Below are positions 9,062-17,100 of a DNA stretch of 64,000 bases, piece by piece. The position numbers and the translations under genes were made by a program. The notes beneath the pieces are model-generated. The model had not been told where the DNA came from. It did not search any database and saw only the letters and a list, made by a program, of their open reading frames with translations. Origin of the DNA: Cutibacterium porci (GTDB lineage: Bacteria; Actinomycetota; Actinomycetes; Propionibacteriales; Propionibacteriaceae); contig NZ_VUMG01000001.1 of assembly GCF_009696315.1 (NCBI RefSeq), positions 558,001-622,000 on the forward strand. Direction: 5' to 3'. The first letter of the stretch is position 1, and each line of letters starts with the position of its first letter.

Positions 9062-9798
9062 GTCGGGTCGCAGCGGTTGCTTTCCGCGAATACGGTCAAC
9101 TTTTTCACCTCGACGTCGGTGGTCTCGACGTCGAGGTAGGTTCATGGCTGTTTTATCCCACCCCGGACGGGCCGCTGGTGTGCCGGTGCGTGTGGGGGCC
9201 CGAAGACGTCGATCTCGACACGACGTTGCCGATCTGCCCTGGGATAGCTGACGAGGCCGCAGTCGCCGCTGCAGCGCGTGACCGGCACACCCGGGCTGAG
9301 ATTTTGGACATAGCTCGTCGCACCGTCGAGGACCTGGGCGTCGATATGGAGGTGTTGGCGATCGACCTCGTCGAGTCTGACGATGGTCGTCTCATCGCGG
9401 TGTATTTCCGTGCTCCACGGCGAGTGGAGTTTTCCACGATTGTTGGGCCCCTCGCGCGGCGGTTACACGCCCGGATCGATCTGCGTCAGCTTCGTGGCCG
9501 CGATACAGCTAGGGCCGTCGGTGGCGTCGGAGTATGTGGTCGTCCGCTGTGCTGCTCGACCTTCCTGCCTGAACCACTGCCTGTACCGAACCGTCTTGCC
9601 AGCGAGCAGTCGATGGCATCCAACCCCTTGGCAGTGACGGGCGCGTGCGGCAAACTCATGTGCTGCCTGCGGTACGAGTCACCTTATTATGTTGATTTCG
9701 AGGCTGCCCTCGGGGAGGCCAGTGTCCCGGATGGTCCGGGATGTCCGCTGGTGTCGGCATGTTCGCGCAGGCGGCACCTTGAGCACCACGACGCCTGA
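9058..9798 (+). CDS. PSP1-domain protein, apparent CTG start
   Basis: The reading frame encodes a PSP1 C-terminal domain with the cysteine cluster GACGKLMCCLRYE and CGRPLCCS, typical of proteins related to Bacillus YaaT/RicT, which act in RNA maturation and phosphorelay complexes. Any ATG/GTG start would remove conserved sequence: in frame, residues 2-22 read SRVAAVAFREYGQLFHLDVGG, matching the canonical N-terminus of actinobacterial PSP1 proteins. The only start-like codon in the right place is CTG 9058. It overlaps the doxX stop (CTGA) and sits 7 nt after a strong ribosome-binding site, AGAGGAGG (9043-9050). An in-frame stop at 9037 excludes an upstream start. The tail after DGPG (about residue 221) departs from the family, so a small sequence change near 9735 is possible. 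Confidence 0.85.
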   Translation: MSRVAAVAFREYGQLFHLDVGGLDVEVGSWLFYPTPDGPLVCRCVWGPEDVDLDTTLPICPGIADEAAVAAAARDRHTRAEILDIARRTVEDLGVDMEVLAIDLVESDDGRLIAVYFRAPRRVEFSTIVGPLARRLHARIDLRQLRGRDTARAVGGVGVCGRPLCCSTFLPEPLPVPNRLASEQSMASNPLAVTGACGKLMCCLRYESPYYVDFEAALGEASVPDGPGCPLVSACSRRRHLEHHDA

Positions 9799-9814
9799 CC
9801 CTGGGAGGGACCCC

Positions 9815-11485
9815 ATGAGACGACGCGATTCCCGGATGATTGCGGCAACCTTGGTCGCTAGTTGCTTGCTCGCGTTCACCGCATGTACCAGCAAGAATGC
9901 TGCTCCCACCCCGTCGGTCTCTGCGACGCGTGCAACAACCGCCGGGCCGAGCGCGTCGGCGACGGCGTCGATCGCACCGGCGCGCGATAAGGCTGACGCC
10001 AACCCTCCGGTCGCGTTCTTCGATCCGAAAGCGCACGCTCTCATGGAAGGCCCACGCAGCCCCGATCGGCAGACGATGCATCCCGCTGCGGACGACGACA
10101 CCCATTTTGCCAAGGCGCCGGCTGGTCAAGGAATGAAGCGCTACCTGTCGCGGAAGGTTTCGTGGCACGGTTGCGGGAAGTTCCAGTGCGCCGACATTCC
10201 GGTGCCGTTGGACTGGGACGACCCGGATGGCCCAGCAATCACGTTGGCGCTCAAGCGTAAACCGGCTGAGGGTGCTGCTAAGGCCACCCTGTTCATCAAT
10301 CCCGGCGGCCCAGGCGGCTCCGGCCAGGAGATGTTAGATTCTTTCCAGTCGTCGGCCTTTGCCAACCATAACGTCATCGGGTGGGACCTGCGCGGTACTG
10401 GTGCGTCGACTCATGTCGATTGTGGCTCGGCGAAGACGATGGATGACCTATTTAATCTTGACGCTTCTCCTGACGACGAGGCCGAATGGAATGAGCTCAT
10501 CCGGGGCGCTAAAGACTTTGCGCGCAGCTGCCGGGCGCACTCGGGGTCATTGCTGGATCACGTCTCAACGATCGACACCGCTCGTGATCTCGACTATTTG
10601 AGGTACCTGGTTGGGGACGAGAAACTTGATTATCTCGGCATCTCATATGGCACGTTCCTTGGTGCCACCTACGCTGAGCTATATCCGGGACGGGTCGGGC
10701 ATATGGTGCTGGACTCAACGGTGAATATCACAAATCACGACACTGTCAGCCAAGTCGTCGGGTTCGACCGAGCCTTTGGTGATTTCGCCAAGTGGTGCGC
10801 TACGCAGGGAAAACAGTGTGATGTGGGAACGAGCGAGGCTGACGTTCGCACAGCGACGTTAGGCTTCTTGGACCGCCTCGACGCTCACCCCATCAAAGTT
10901 AATGGCCGAGAGTTGACGCAGAGCCTGGCGGCCACTGGTATTGCTATGTTCCTGTATTCGGGTAAACCAGCTTATACCTACTTGGCCGCCTCTCTCGTGG
11001 CAGCTATGAAAGGTGGAAATGCCAGCTATCTTTTGATGGCATCAGACCTTCTTAACGGTCGAAATAATAATGGTCAATGGCAGACGATTGCTTCAGCTTT
11101 TCCTGCGATATCCTGTCTTGACCAAGCGGATTTTGGCTTGAAATACCTGCGTCAGGAATGGCCCAAGGAAATGTCCAAAGCCCCGACTTTGGGTAAGGCT
11201 CTGGGGGCAATGCCGACATGTGAAGTGTGGACGGCCCGTCCAGCGCCACAGCTGTACATGACTGCCCAGGGCGCAGCGCCGATCCTTGTGCTGGGTGCGA
11301 CCGGGGATCCCGCCACCCCCTATGAGCAGGCCACATGGATGGCCGACCAGCTCACGTCCGGTGTGTTACTGACTTGGCGAGGAACCGGTCATTCTGCGTG
11401 GGAGCTCGGTAATCAGTGCGTCAAGGACGCCGTTGAGGGGTATGTCAACGGTGGCAAGGTCCCTAAAAACGACACAGTGTGCTGA
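9815..11485 (+). CDS. secreted alpha/beta-hydrolase lipoprotein, tripeptidyl aminopeptidase-like (S33)
   Basis: The N-terminus is a lipoprotein signal peptide: RRR, a hydrophobic stretch, then FTAC as the probable lipobox cysteine near residue 24. A low-complexity Ala/Ser/Thr linker follows. The hydrolase fold shows an oxyanion loop (NPGGPGGSG), the nucleophile elbow GISYGTFLG, an aspartate in the VLGATGDPATP strand and a C-terminal GTGHSAW histidine. This matches the Streptomyces SlpD/E and TAP family, which remove N-terminal tripeptides from extracellular peptides. GGAGGGA lies 5 nt before ATG 9815. The length of 556 residues is normal for the family. Substrate preference cannot be read from sequence. 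Confidence 0.9.
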   Translation: MRRRDSRMIAATLVASCLLAFTACTSKNAAPTPSVSATRATTAGPSASATASIAPARDKADANPPVAFFDPKAHALMEGPRSPDRQTMHPAADDDTHFAKAPAGQGMKRYLSRKVSWHGCGKFQCADIPVPLDWDDPDGPAITLALKRKPAEGAAKATLFINPGGPGGSGQEMLDSFQSSAFANHNVIGWDLRGTGASTHVDCGSAKTMDDLFNLDASPDDEAEWNELIRGAKDFARSCRAHSGSLLDHVSTIDTARDLDYLRYLVGDEKLDYLGISYGTFLGATYAELYPGRVGHMVLDSTVNITNHDTVSQVVGFDRAFGDFAKWCATQGKQCDVGTSEADVRTATLGFLDRLDAHPIKVNGRELTQSLAATGIAMFLYSGKPAYTYLAASLVAAMKGGNASYLLMASDLLNGRNNNGQWQTIASAFPAISCLDQADFGLKYLRQEWPKEMSKAPTLGKALGAMPTCEVWTARPAPQLYMTAQGAAPILVLGATGDPATPYEQATWMADQLTSGVLLTWRGTGHSAWELGNQCVKDAVEGYVNGGKVPKNDTVC

Positions 11486-11571
11486 CGTGTCGCTTGAGTG
11501 CCGACGAGCGCACAGGTAACGGGTAGTTTGGGAGACGTCATTACCCTTGTCTTTGTGAGGAGGGATCGCCC

Positions 11572-11904
11572 ATGACGTTGAGCCAGCGCCACGCAATCGG
11601 CATCGTCGTGCGCGTTGTGGGCCTAGCTTTGCTCGCGGCAGCTCTACTCGCGCTGGAATGGGCGTGGCGATCCCACGCGTGGAATGATCTCAAAGCTGTG
11701 GATGGACGGTGTGTTCTCGTAGGGGCGCGGGTCGATGACGGGCGTGTCCCGACGGTGGGATGCCAAGAGGATGGTGCTCGGTACGTCAAAGACGTCGTCA
11801 AGCCGTCGTCGCAGTGTCCCGAAGGATTGACCCGGGTATCGGTGCGCCATGAGCTGAGTCACGACACGGGGTACGTCGGCGCCCTGTGTGTGCGTAACCC
11901 CTGA
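11572..11904 (+). CDS. small single-pass membrane protein of unknown function
   Basis: This 110-residue protein has one N-terminal transmembrane segment (about residues 10-28) followed by an extracytoplasmic domain of about 75 residues with three cysteines (CVLVG, VGCQED, CPEGL) and a further one near the C-terminus. The cysteine pattern suggests disulfides outside the membrane. GAGGAGGGA precedes ATG 11572 at good spacing, so I consider it a real gene. I do not recognise the family. Confidence 0.7.
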   Translation: MTLSQRHAIGIVVRVVGLALLAAALLALEWAWRSHAWNDLKAVDGRCVLVGARVDDGRVPTVGCQEDGARYVKDVVKPSSQCPEGLTRVSVRHELSHDTGYVGALCVRNP

Positions 11905-11982
11905 GCAACTCGACGCGCCTCCAGTCACCGTCGTGACTGCCAGCCAGCTTGCGACCGACTGGCGACACGACGGTAATCCTCG

Positions 11983-13665
11983 TCAGGAGAGCACTGCTCG
12001 ACGCAGTACGTCGAGCGGTAGGGCACCCATCCGCAAAACCTTGGTGTGGTATTCCTTGAGGTCAAAGTTCGGGTTGTTGGCTTTTGCGGCCTCCCGCAAT
12101 TCCAGCCAGGTACGTTCGCCGAGCTTGTACGACGGTGCCTGCCCGGGCCAACCGAAGTAGCGGTTGACCTCGTATCGGGCGGAGCCCTCGTCCATAGAGA
12201 CGTGGTTGTTGAAGAAGGTCCAGGCCTTGTCCCAGGTCCATTCGCCACCGCCGACCTCTTCGGGGGCGTCGAACTGGCAGTGGAGTCCAATGTCGAGGAC
12301 GACGCGGGCAGCACGCATGGACTGCCCGTCGAGCAGGCCCATGAAGTGGCCGGGATCATCCATGTAGCCGAGGTCGGCCATCAGCCATTCGGCATAAAGG
12401 GCCCAGCCTTCGCCGTAACCTGACGTCCAGTAGTTGCGTCGCCATGAGTTGAGCTCATTGCGAGCTGCGATGGCAGAGGATGTCTGCAGGTGATGGCCTG
12501 GGACGCCTTCGTGGTAGACGGTAGTCAGCTCGCGCCAGGTAGTGAAGGTATCGACGCCCTCAGGCACCGACCACCACATCCGGCCAGGACGGGAGAAGTC
12601 CTCAGAAGGAGCCGTGTAGTAGACGCCACCGTCATGGGTCGGGGCGATCATGCCCTCGATGCGCTTGGCCTTTTCGGGCACATCAAAGTGGGTACCGTCC
12701 AGGAAGGAGATTGCCTCGTCAGCGCGCTCCTGCATCCATGCTTTGAGAGCCTGAGTGCCGTCGATCTGGTAGGCGGGATCGGCGTCAAGGACAGCTATAG
12801 CCTCCTTAACACTGGCCCCCGGGCGGATGCGCTCTGCGGTCTCACGCTGCAGTTGTTCGATGCGGGCGAGCTCCTGTTTGCCCCACTCGTAGGTCTCAGC
12901 GAGGTCGACGGTGGTGCCGACAAATTGGCGGGATGCCAGCCGGTAGCGGTCGATGCCGACGGCGTCAGTCGTGGAGGCCAACGGAGCGATGTCGGTGGCA
13001 AGAACCTCGGCAGTGTGACGGAAATTGGCCTTCGCCGCGTCGATGCCTTCGGCGAGTGCTGACGTCACGGATTCAGGAAGGTCGTCGGAGGCGGTTCGCG
13101 CGAAGTAGCCGTCAAAAAATCCGCCGTCGGCGGTCCACGAGGTGATCTGCTCAACGAGGAGGTTCACTTGGCGGATGGCAGGCGTGATCCCGGCATCGAT
13201 CGAGGCGCGTTGGGTTGCCAACCAGCCGTCCAGAGCAGGACCGGTGGCATGCAGTCGACGCGCGACCGTCAACACTTGGTCGGGGGTTTCTGTGGGCATA
13301 GCGTCGTAGACTTCGCGGATCTCATGGACGCCCGAGGCGATGCCGTTGAGGGTGAGGAGGTCGTACCCCTTATCGTGGGTTTCGGCCTCCAATCCGAGGC
13401 AGGAGCGCATCGCGGCGACAGTGATCTTGTCGGTATCGTCGGCAGGCATGGCTTGATCAAGGCGGTCAAGGGTGTCCATGGTGAGGCGGTATTGCGCATC
13501 CAGACCGTCGGGGGATAGATCGTCGTATTCGTCCTGGTTGAGATCCAGACCGAGGCTAGTGGCCAGAATTGGGCTGGAGGCCACCATGGCATCCCAGTGG
13601 CGGTCGGCAACCTCGTCGACCTCTGATCCCATCTGGTGAGTGGTGTGTGTGTTGTCGTTGGTCAC
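11983..13665 (-). CDS. DUF885 family protein (putative metallo-carboxypeptidase-like)
   Basis: This is an all-helical protein of about 560 residues in the DUF885 family. The diagnostic motif YHEGVPGHHLQ holds the zinc-binding HExxxGHH, and the C-terminal part contains YFGWPGQAPSYKLGE, also conserved. DUF885 proteins are distantly related to M3/M32-type peptidases; their substrates are largely undefined. There is no signal peptide, so it is probably cytoplasmic. The start is uncertain: GTG 13665 (MTNDNTHTT) or ATG 13632 (MGSEVDEV). Neither has a clear ribosome-binding site. The ORF continues upstream into the tRNA, which argues against the longest start. Confidence 0.85.
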   Translation of the reverse strand: MTNDNTHTTHQMGSEVDEVADRHWDAMVASSPILATSLGLDLNQDEYDDLSPDGLDAQYRLTMDTLDRLDQAMPADDTDKITVAAMRSCLGLEAETHDKGYDLLTLNGIASGVHEIREVYDAMPTETPDQVLTVARRLHATGPALDGWLATQRASIDAGITPAIRQVNLLVEQITSWTADGGFFDGYFARTASDDLPESVTSALAEGIDAAKANFRHTAEVLATDIAPLASTTDAVGIDRYRLASRQFVGTTVDLAETYEWGKQELARIEQLQRETAERIRPGASVKEAIAVLDADPAYQIDGTQALKAWMQERADEAISFLDGTHFDVPEKAKRIEGMIAPTHDGGVYYTAPSEDFSRPGRMWWSVPEGVDTFTTWRELTTVYHEGVPGHHLQTSSAIAARNELNSWRRNYWTSGYGEGWALYAEWLMADLGYMDDPGHFMGLLDGQSMRAARVVLDIGLHCQFDAPEEVGGGEWTWDKAWTFFNNHVSMDEGSARYEVNRYFGWPGQAPSYKLGERTWLELREAAKANNPNFDLKEYHTKVLRMGALPLDVLRRAVLS

Positions 13666-13789
13666 ACACGTGACGTTATCGCGAGCCACCGACAGGCGTG
13701 CGTCGAATGGTGTTCCATGACGATGCGTGTTGGTTTCACAAAGAGGACATTGTGCCGGTATAGTCGTCCGAGCCTGCCATGGCGGGCGT

Positions 13790-13865
13790 GCCAACTTAGC
13801 TCAGTCGGTAGAGCGACGCTCTCGTAAAGCGTAGGTCACGGGTTCGATTCCCGTAGTTGGCTCCA
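13790..13865 (+). tRNA. tRNA-Thr (anticodon CGT), integration target
   Basis: A complete cloverleaf can be folded. The acceptor stem is GCCAACT/AGTTGGC, the D arm GCTC-AGTCGGTA-GAGC, the anticodon arm ACGCT-CTCGTAA-AGCGT with CGT at the centre, and the T arm ACGGG-TTCGATT-CCCGT. The discriminator is T and CCA is encoded. It reads ACG codons. The 3' part (13817-13863) is repeated at 27706-27752, so this tRNA is the attachment site of the adjacent mobile element and stays intact after integration. Confidence 0.98.
13817..13863 (+). repeat. attL core within tRNA-Thr
   Basis: These 47 bp are identical to 27706-27752. They run from the 3' side of the anticodon stem through the T arm to two bases past the acceptor stem. 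The base before (A here, G at the right copy) and the base after (C here, T there) differ, which defines the repeat. Confidence 0.95.
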
Positions 13866-13959
13866 GTGAATGGCGTCATTGCAGGCTCAGATGACGATTC
13901 GAGGCACCTCCCAGGAGGTGCCCCGTTCGCGTGGTACGCACGGAAGTACGCATGGAGAT

Positions 13960-14610
13960 CTACGCCGGTGTCGTCGGCCTCTTGAACTCCGGCCGACCAT
14001 GCCGTTCGGTGACACGGACCGTGTGGTCCAAGATCTTGGTGCGCTTGTGTCCAAGTGCGGTCAGCCACGTGAGCTGGAACCGAATCGTGTACTCGTTTGA
14101 ATCTCGCGAGCGTGAAGTGGAGCCACCATCGAGTCCTAAGGCCCCGCGGACCTTGAGCGGCTGTCTGCGGAACTCGTCCAGGATCGCGTCACGTGCCGGG
14201 GAGAGTTCGAGGGGGATATCCTCTGGTCCGGCGACCTCGTCGCAGGTGTGGGACCCCATCTGGGCTCCGTTGAACAGGATCGACACCTGAACCTGATGGG
14301 CGGTATCGGCGCTGTTGTTGCGGATGCAGGTCGGAACGTGTTCCCCATTGGTGACGATGCTCCAGGAGACCAGCGAGGGGTCGAGGGTGTCACTCTGCAC
14401 GCGTTCGGCAATCTAGTTGGCCTCACGAGCAGTTCTGTTCGCTTCCATCGCGAACCTGTTCGCATCGTGAGCGAGTGCGTTCGCGTCCTCCATGGCCCGG
14501 TGCTGTTCGCTGGCCTGCTCATTCGCGTGATGAGCTTGGACCAAGCCGATGATCCCTGTAATACAGCCGATGAGACCGAAGGCGATCGCGAAGAACGAAG
14601 CAAGATCCAC
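13960..14610 (-). pseudogene. membrane-anchored coiled-coil protein split by an in-frame amber codon
   Basis: Two adjacent minus-strand ORFs (14413-14610 and 13960-14400) are in the same frame, separated only by TAG at 14413-14415. Joined, they give about 216 residues. The order is an N-terminal transmembrane segment, a heptad-like coiled coil (EQASEQHRAMEDANALAHDA, then AMEANRTAREAN-stop-IAERV), and a soluble domain. The stop lies inside the coiled coil where Gln would fit, so CAG to TAG is the simplest explanation. The family is not recognised. The gene starts with GTG 14610 and is divergent from the methyltransferase gene, 62 bp away. It is the first gene inside the left end of the element. 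Confidence 0.7.
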
Positions 14611-14660
14611 ATGCGTAGTGTCTCAACTTCGCGATGAGCATGGTGTCACAGCTCCCCCCC

Positions 14661-14675
14661 TATTCTGGTGTCATG
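14661..14675 (+). promoter_or_regulatory. probable leaderless promoter (-10 box) of the methyltransferase gene
   Basis: TATTCT at 14661-14666 is separated from ATG 14673 by six bases (GGTGTC), the geometry of actinobacterial leaderless genes. No ribosome-binding site is visible. The restriction gene has an almost identical arrangement at 16280-16295. No convincing -35 box is visible. Confidence 0.5.
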
Positions 14676-16271
14676 ACACTCCACGCAGCGACGACACCGA
14701 AGAACGGGGCGGTCTACACCCGTCGGTGGGTGGCCGAGACGATCCTCGACTTGGTCGGGTACACGGTGGACGCGCCACTTGAGGAGTGGAGGATTGTTGA
14801 GCCGGCTGCCGGTGACGGATCATTCCTCGTGCCGATGCTTGATCGACTCATCGCGCGGGCCAGGAATCGGAACATATCCCTGAGGAGCCTCGTTGATGCT
14901 GTCTGCGCCTGGGACATCGATCCAGGCAACGCCGCCACATGCCGGCAGATCGTTGTGGATGCACTCCTGAAGGCCGGTGCCGACCAGGACGTCAGCAGCC
15001 TGATCGCCGGCACCTGGATCCAGTGCGGTGACTACCTGCTCGCAGAACCAGAACCGGCCGACGTCGTGGTTGGCAACCCCCCCTACATCAGGTGGGACGA
15101 TCTCGGTGATCAGCGCGCGGCGCTGTACCGGGCAACCTGCCGGACGATCAGGGGGCGAGGCGACATCTACCTCGGGTTCTGGGAGAAGGCGCTGGAGAGC
15201 CTGCGCCCAGGGGGCCGGGCCGGCTTCATCTGTGCAGATCGGTGGATGCGGAACAGTTACGGTGCCGACTTGCGGGCCATGGTGGGAAACGGGTTCGACG
15301 TCGAGGCGGTCTGGACCATGCACGACGTCGATGCCTTCCACGAGAAGGTGATGGCCTACCCGGCGATCACCGTCATCGGGCGCGCCACCGGGAGGGCCCC
15401 CGTGGTGGTGTCGACGACCTCGGAGTTCGGGGAGGCCGAGTCCCGCCAGGCTGCCCGGTTCACCCTCGGATCTGCTGAGTCCGGGTCGGGGGAGGGCTGG
15501 CGGGGCCATCGCCTGGATCATTGGTACACGGGACGTGGCCTCTGGCCATCCGCAGCGCCCGACACGTTGGCACTGCTGGACTCACTGGCCGATCTCCCAA
15601 CCCTGGAGGAGAGCGGCTGCAGGATCGGGATCGGCCTGGCCTCCGGGTGCGACGCCAGGTTCGTCGTCGACGACGTGCCGGAGGTGGAACTCGACCGCCT
15701 CCTGCCGATGACGATGGGGTCCGACCTCAACGGCACGCTGCACTGGGGTGGGCACTACCTCGTCAACCCATGGGGCCCGGACGGCCGGCTCGTCGACCTC
15801 GATGCCTATCCACTGTTGCGGAAGTGGCTGGACGTGCCGGAGGTACGTAATCGTTTCGTCTCCCGGAAGCAGCCTCAGAACTGGTTCAGGACCATCGACA
15901 AGGTCATCCCCGGGCTCACCAGCAGGGAGAAGCTCCTCATCGCCGACATGCGGCCCCGGCTGTCGCCCTATCTGGAGACCGGGGAGGCATATCCGCACCA
16001 CAACGTCTACTGGATCACCAGCGATCGATGGGACCTTGAGGTGCTGGGCGGACTGCTCCTGTCGGACATCGCCAGTGCTTTCGTGGAGGCGTACTGCGTG
16101 CGCATGGCGGGGGGAACCCTCCGGCTCCAGGCCCAGTACCTCCGTACGATCCGGGTACCTCTCTCGGACACGATCTCTGGGGGCGACGCAAACGCTCTCA
16201 GGGAATCATTCCGGAGCCGTGACCGCGAGAAGGCGTCCCGGGTCGCGCACGACCTGTACGGCGTGTCATAG
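14673..16271 (+). CDS. adenine-specific DNA methyltransferase, partner of XhoI-type endonuclease
   Basis: This is an N6-adenine methyltransferase of the gamma type. Motif I is EPAAGDGSF (residues 43-51) and motif IV is NPPY (135-138), followed by a C-terminal target-recognition region. Immediate linkage to an XhoI/PaeR7I-family endonuclease makes it the cognate modification enzyme, expected to protect CTCGAG. The 532-residue length agrees with M.PaeR7I-like enzymes. The start ATG 14673 is preferred because MTLHAATTPKNGAVYTRRW is the conserved type of N-terminus and a TATTCT box sits just upstream. Specificity is inferred from the partner and not shown by the methyltransferase itself. Confidence 0.9.
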   Translation: MTLHAATTPKNGAVYTRRWVAETILDLVGYTVDAPLEEWRIVEPAAGDGSFLVPMLDRLIARARNRNISLRSLVDAVCAWDIDPGNAATCRQIVVDALLKAGADQDVSSLIAGTWIQCGDYLLAEPEPADVVVGNPPYIRWDDLGDQRAALYRATCRTIRGRGDIYLGFWEKALESLRPGGRAGFICADRWMRNSYGADLRAMVGNGFDVEAVWTMHDVDAFHEKVMAYPAITVIGRATGRAPVVVSTTSEFGEAESRQAARFTLGSAESGSGEGWRGHRLDHWYTGRGLWPSAAPDTLALLDSLADLPTLEESGCRIGIGLASGCDARFVVDDVPEVELDRLLPMTMGSDLNGTLHWGGHYLVNPWGPDGRLVDLDAYPLLRKWLDVPEVRNRFVSRKQPQNWFRTIDKVIPGLTSREKLLIADMRPRLSPYLETGEAYPHHNVYWITSDRWDLEVLGGLLLSDIASAFVEAYCVRMAGGTLRLQAQYLRTIRVPLSDTISGGDANALRESFRSRDREKASRVAHDLYGVS

Positions 16272-16279
16272 CTGACCGA

Positions 16280-16295
16280 TAGTCTGAGCCTCATG
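16280..16295 (+). promoter_or_regulatory. probable leaderless promoter (-10 box) of the restriction endonuclease gene
   Basis: TAGTCT at 16280-16285 lies seven bases before ATG 16293, in the 21-bp gap after the methyltransferase stop. The stretch TAGTCTGAGCCTCATGAC closely parallels TATTCTGGTGTCATGAC before the methyltransferase. There is no ribosome-binding site. This would let the endonuclease be transcribed separately from the methyltransferase. Confidence 0.45.
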
Positions 16296-17015
16296 ACGCT
16301 TGTCTATGAGGACATCACGGAGGCGCTCAGCGCCTACTGGGGCAGAAAGCACCTGCAGAACGAGAACTCCAGGATCGCAGGTGCTGTCGGTGCCGGCACC
16401 GCAGGCTCGGTTCGCGGCGGACACCAGTTCGACCCGGTGGCCGCTGTACTGGCCAAGCCCTTCATTGAGGCGGGCTTCGCTCCGGAAGATGTGAGGATCC
16501 ATGGCGGTGTCACTCTCCCCGGATACTACAGGCCGACGAAGGACTGGGATGTCGTTGTCACCCATCACAAGACCGTTGTCGCAGCGTTTGAACTGAAGGC
16601 GCTGGGCGGGCCGTCATTCGGCAACAATGCGAATAACAGAATTGAGGAAGCGCTCGGCTCCTCGACGGATATCCGCCAAGCGGCCGTGGACATGCGGTTC
16701 GGCGATGAGCTTCCTTGGCTGGGCTATCTCATCGTTGTAGAGGATCACGAGAAGTCGCGACGACCAGCCACGCCGAAGAAAGTAGCTGGAGGAACTATTG
16801 ATCCTGTATGGCAAGGAAGCTCCTACCAATCCCGAATAGCGCTCGGGGTCGAACGGATGATCTCCCAACGTGTCTATGATGCCGCGTGCGTGCTGGTCAG
16901 CGATTCCGAGAGGCCGGCACCCCGAGAACCATCGTCAATGGCTGATTGGGCGCACTTCGCGGCGGCAATAGATGCACGGATCACGTACCTCAGGAGCCTG
17001 GGTATCCCTAAGTGA
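16293..17015 (+). CDS. type II restriction endonuclease, XhoI/PaeR7I family
   Basis: The 240-residue protein has the family hallmark TKDWDVVV...AAFELKALGGPSFGNNANNR. The PD-(D/E)XK catalytic residues are D86, E100 and K102, and the GPSFGNNxNNR block follows them directly, as in XhoI and PaeR7I. These enzymes cut C^TCGAG. It lies 21 bp after the methyltransferase gene on the same strand, the standard RM pairing. The length matches the family (about 245), and no truncation is seen, so it is probably active. Recognition of CTCGAG is inferred from family membership. Confidence 0.93.
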   Translation: MTLVYEDITEALSAYWGRKHLQNENSRIAGAVGAGTAGSVRGGHQFDPVAAVLAKPFIEAGFAPEDVRIHGGVTLPGYYRPTKDWDVVVTHHKTVVAAFELKALGGPSFGNNANNRIEEALGSSTDIRQAAVDMRFGDELPWLGYLIVVEDHEKSRRPATPKKVAGGTIDPVWQGSSYQSRIALGVERMISQRVYDAACVLVSDSERPAPREPSSMADWAHFAAAIDARITYLRSLGIPK

Positions 17016-17100
17016 ATAAGACGCGCCTATGGCCAATGTTCCGATAGTGAATTACGGATACTTCGGGCTGATTTGATGATATGAATGTGAGGGAAAGATA

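Noticed and set aside
9700-9798. Frameshift at the end of the PSP1-domain gene
   Set aside because: The tail looks unlike the family and other frames read VGMFAQAAP, but no single indel restores a clean family end, so it is noted only as a possibility.
13866-13959. Possible gene fragments between the tRNA and the split gene
   Set aside because: Short ORFs only, no start signals; treated as the left end of the element.
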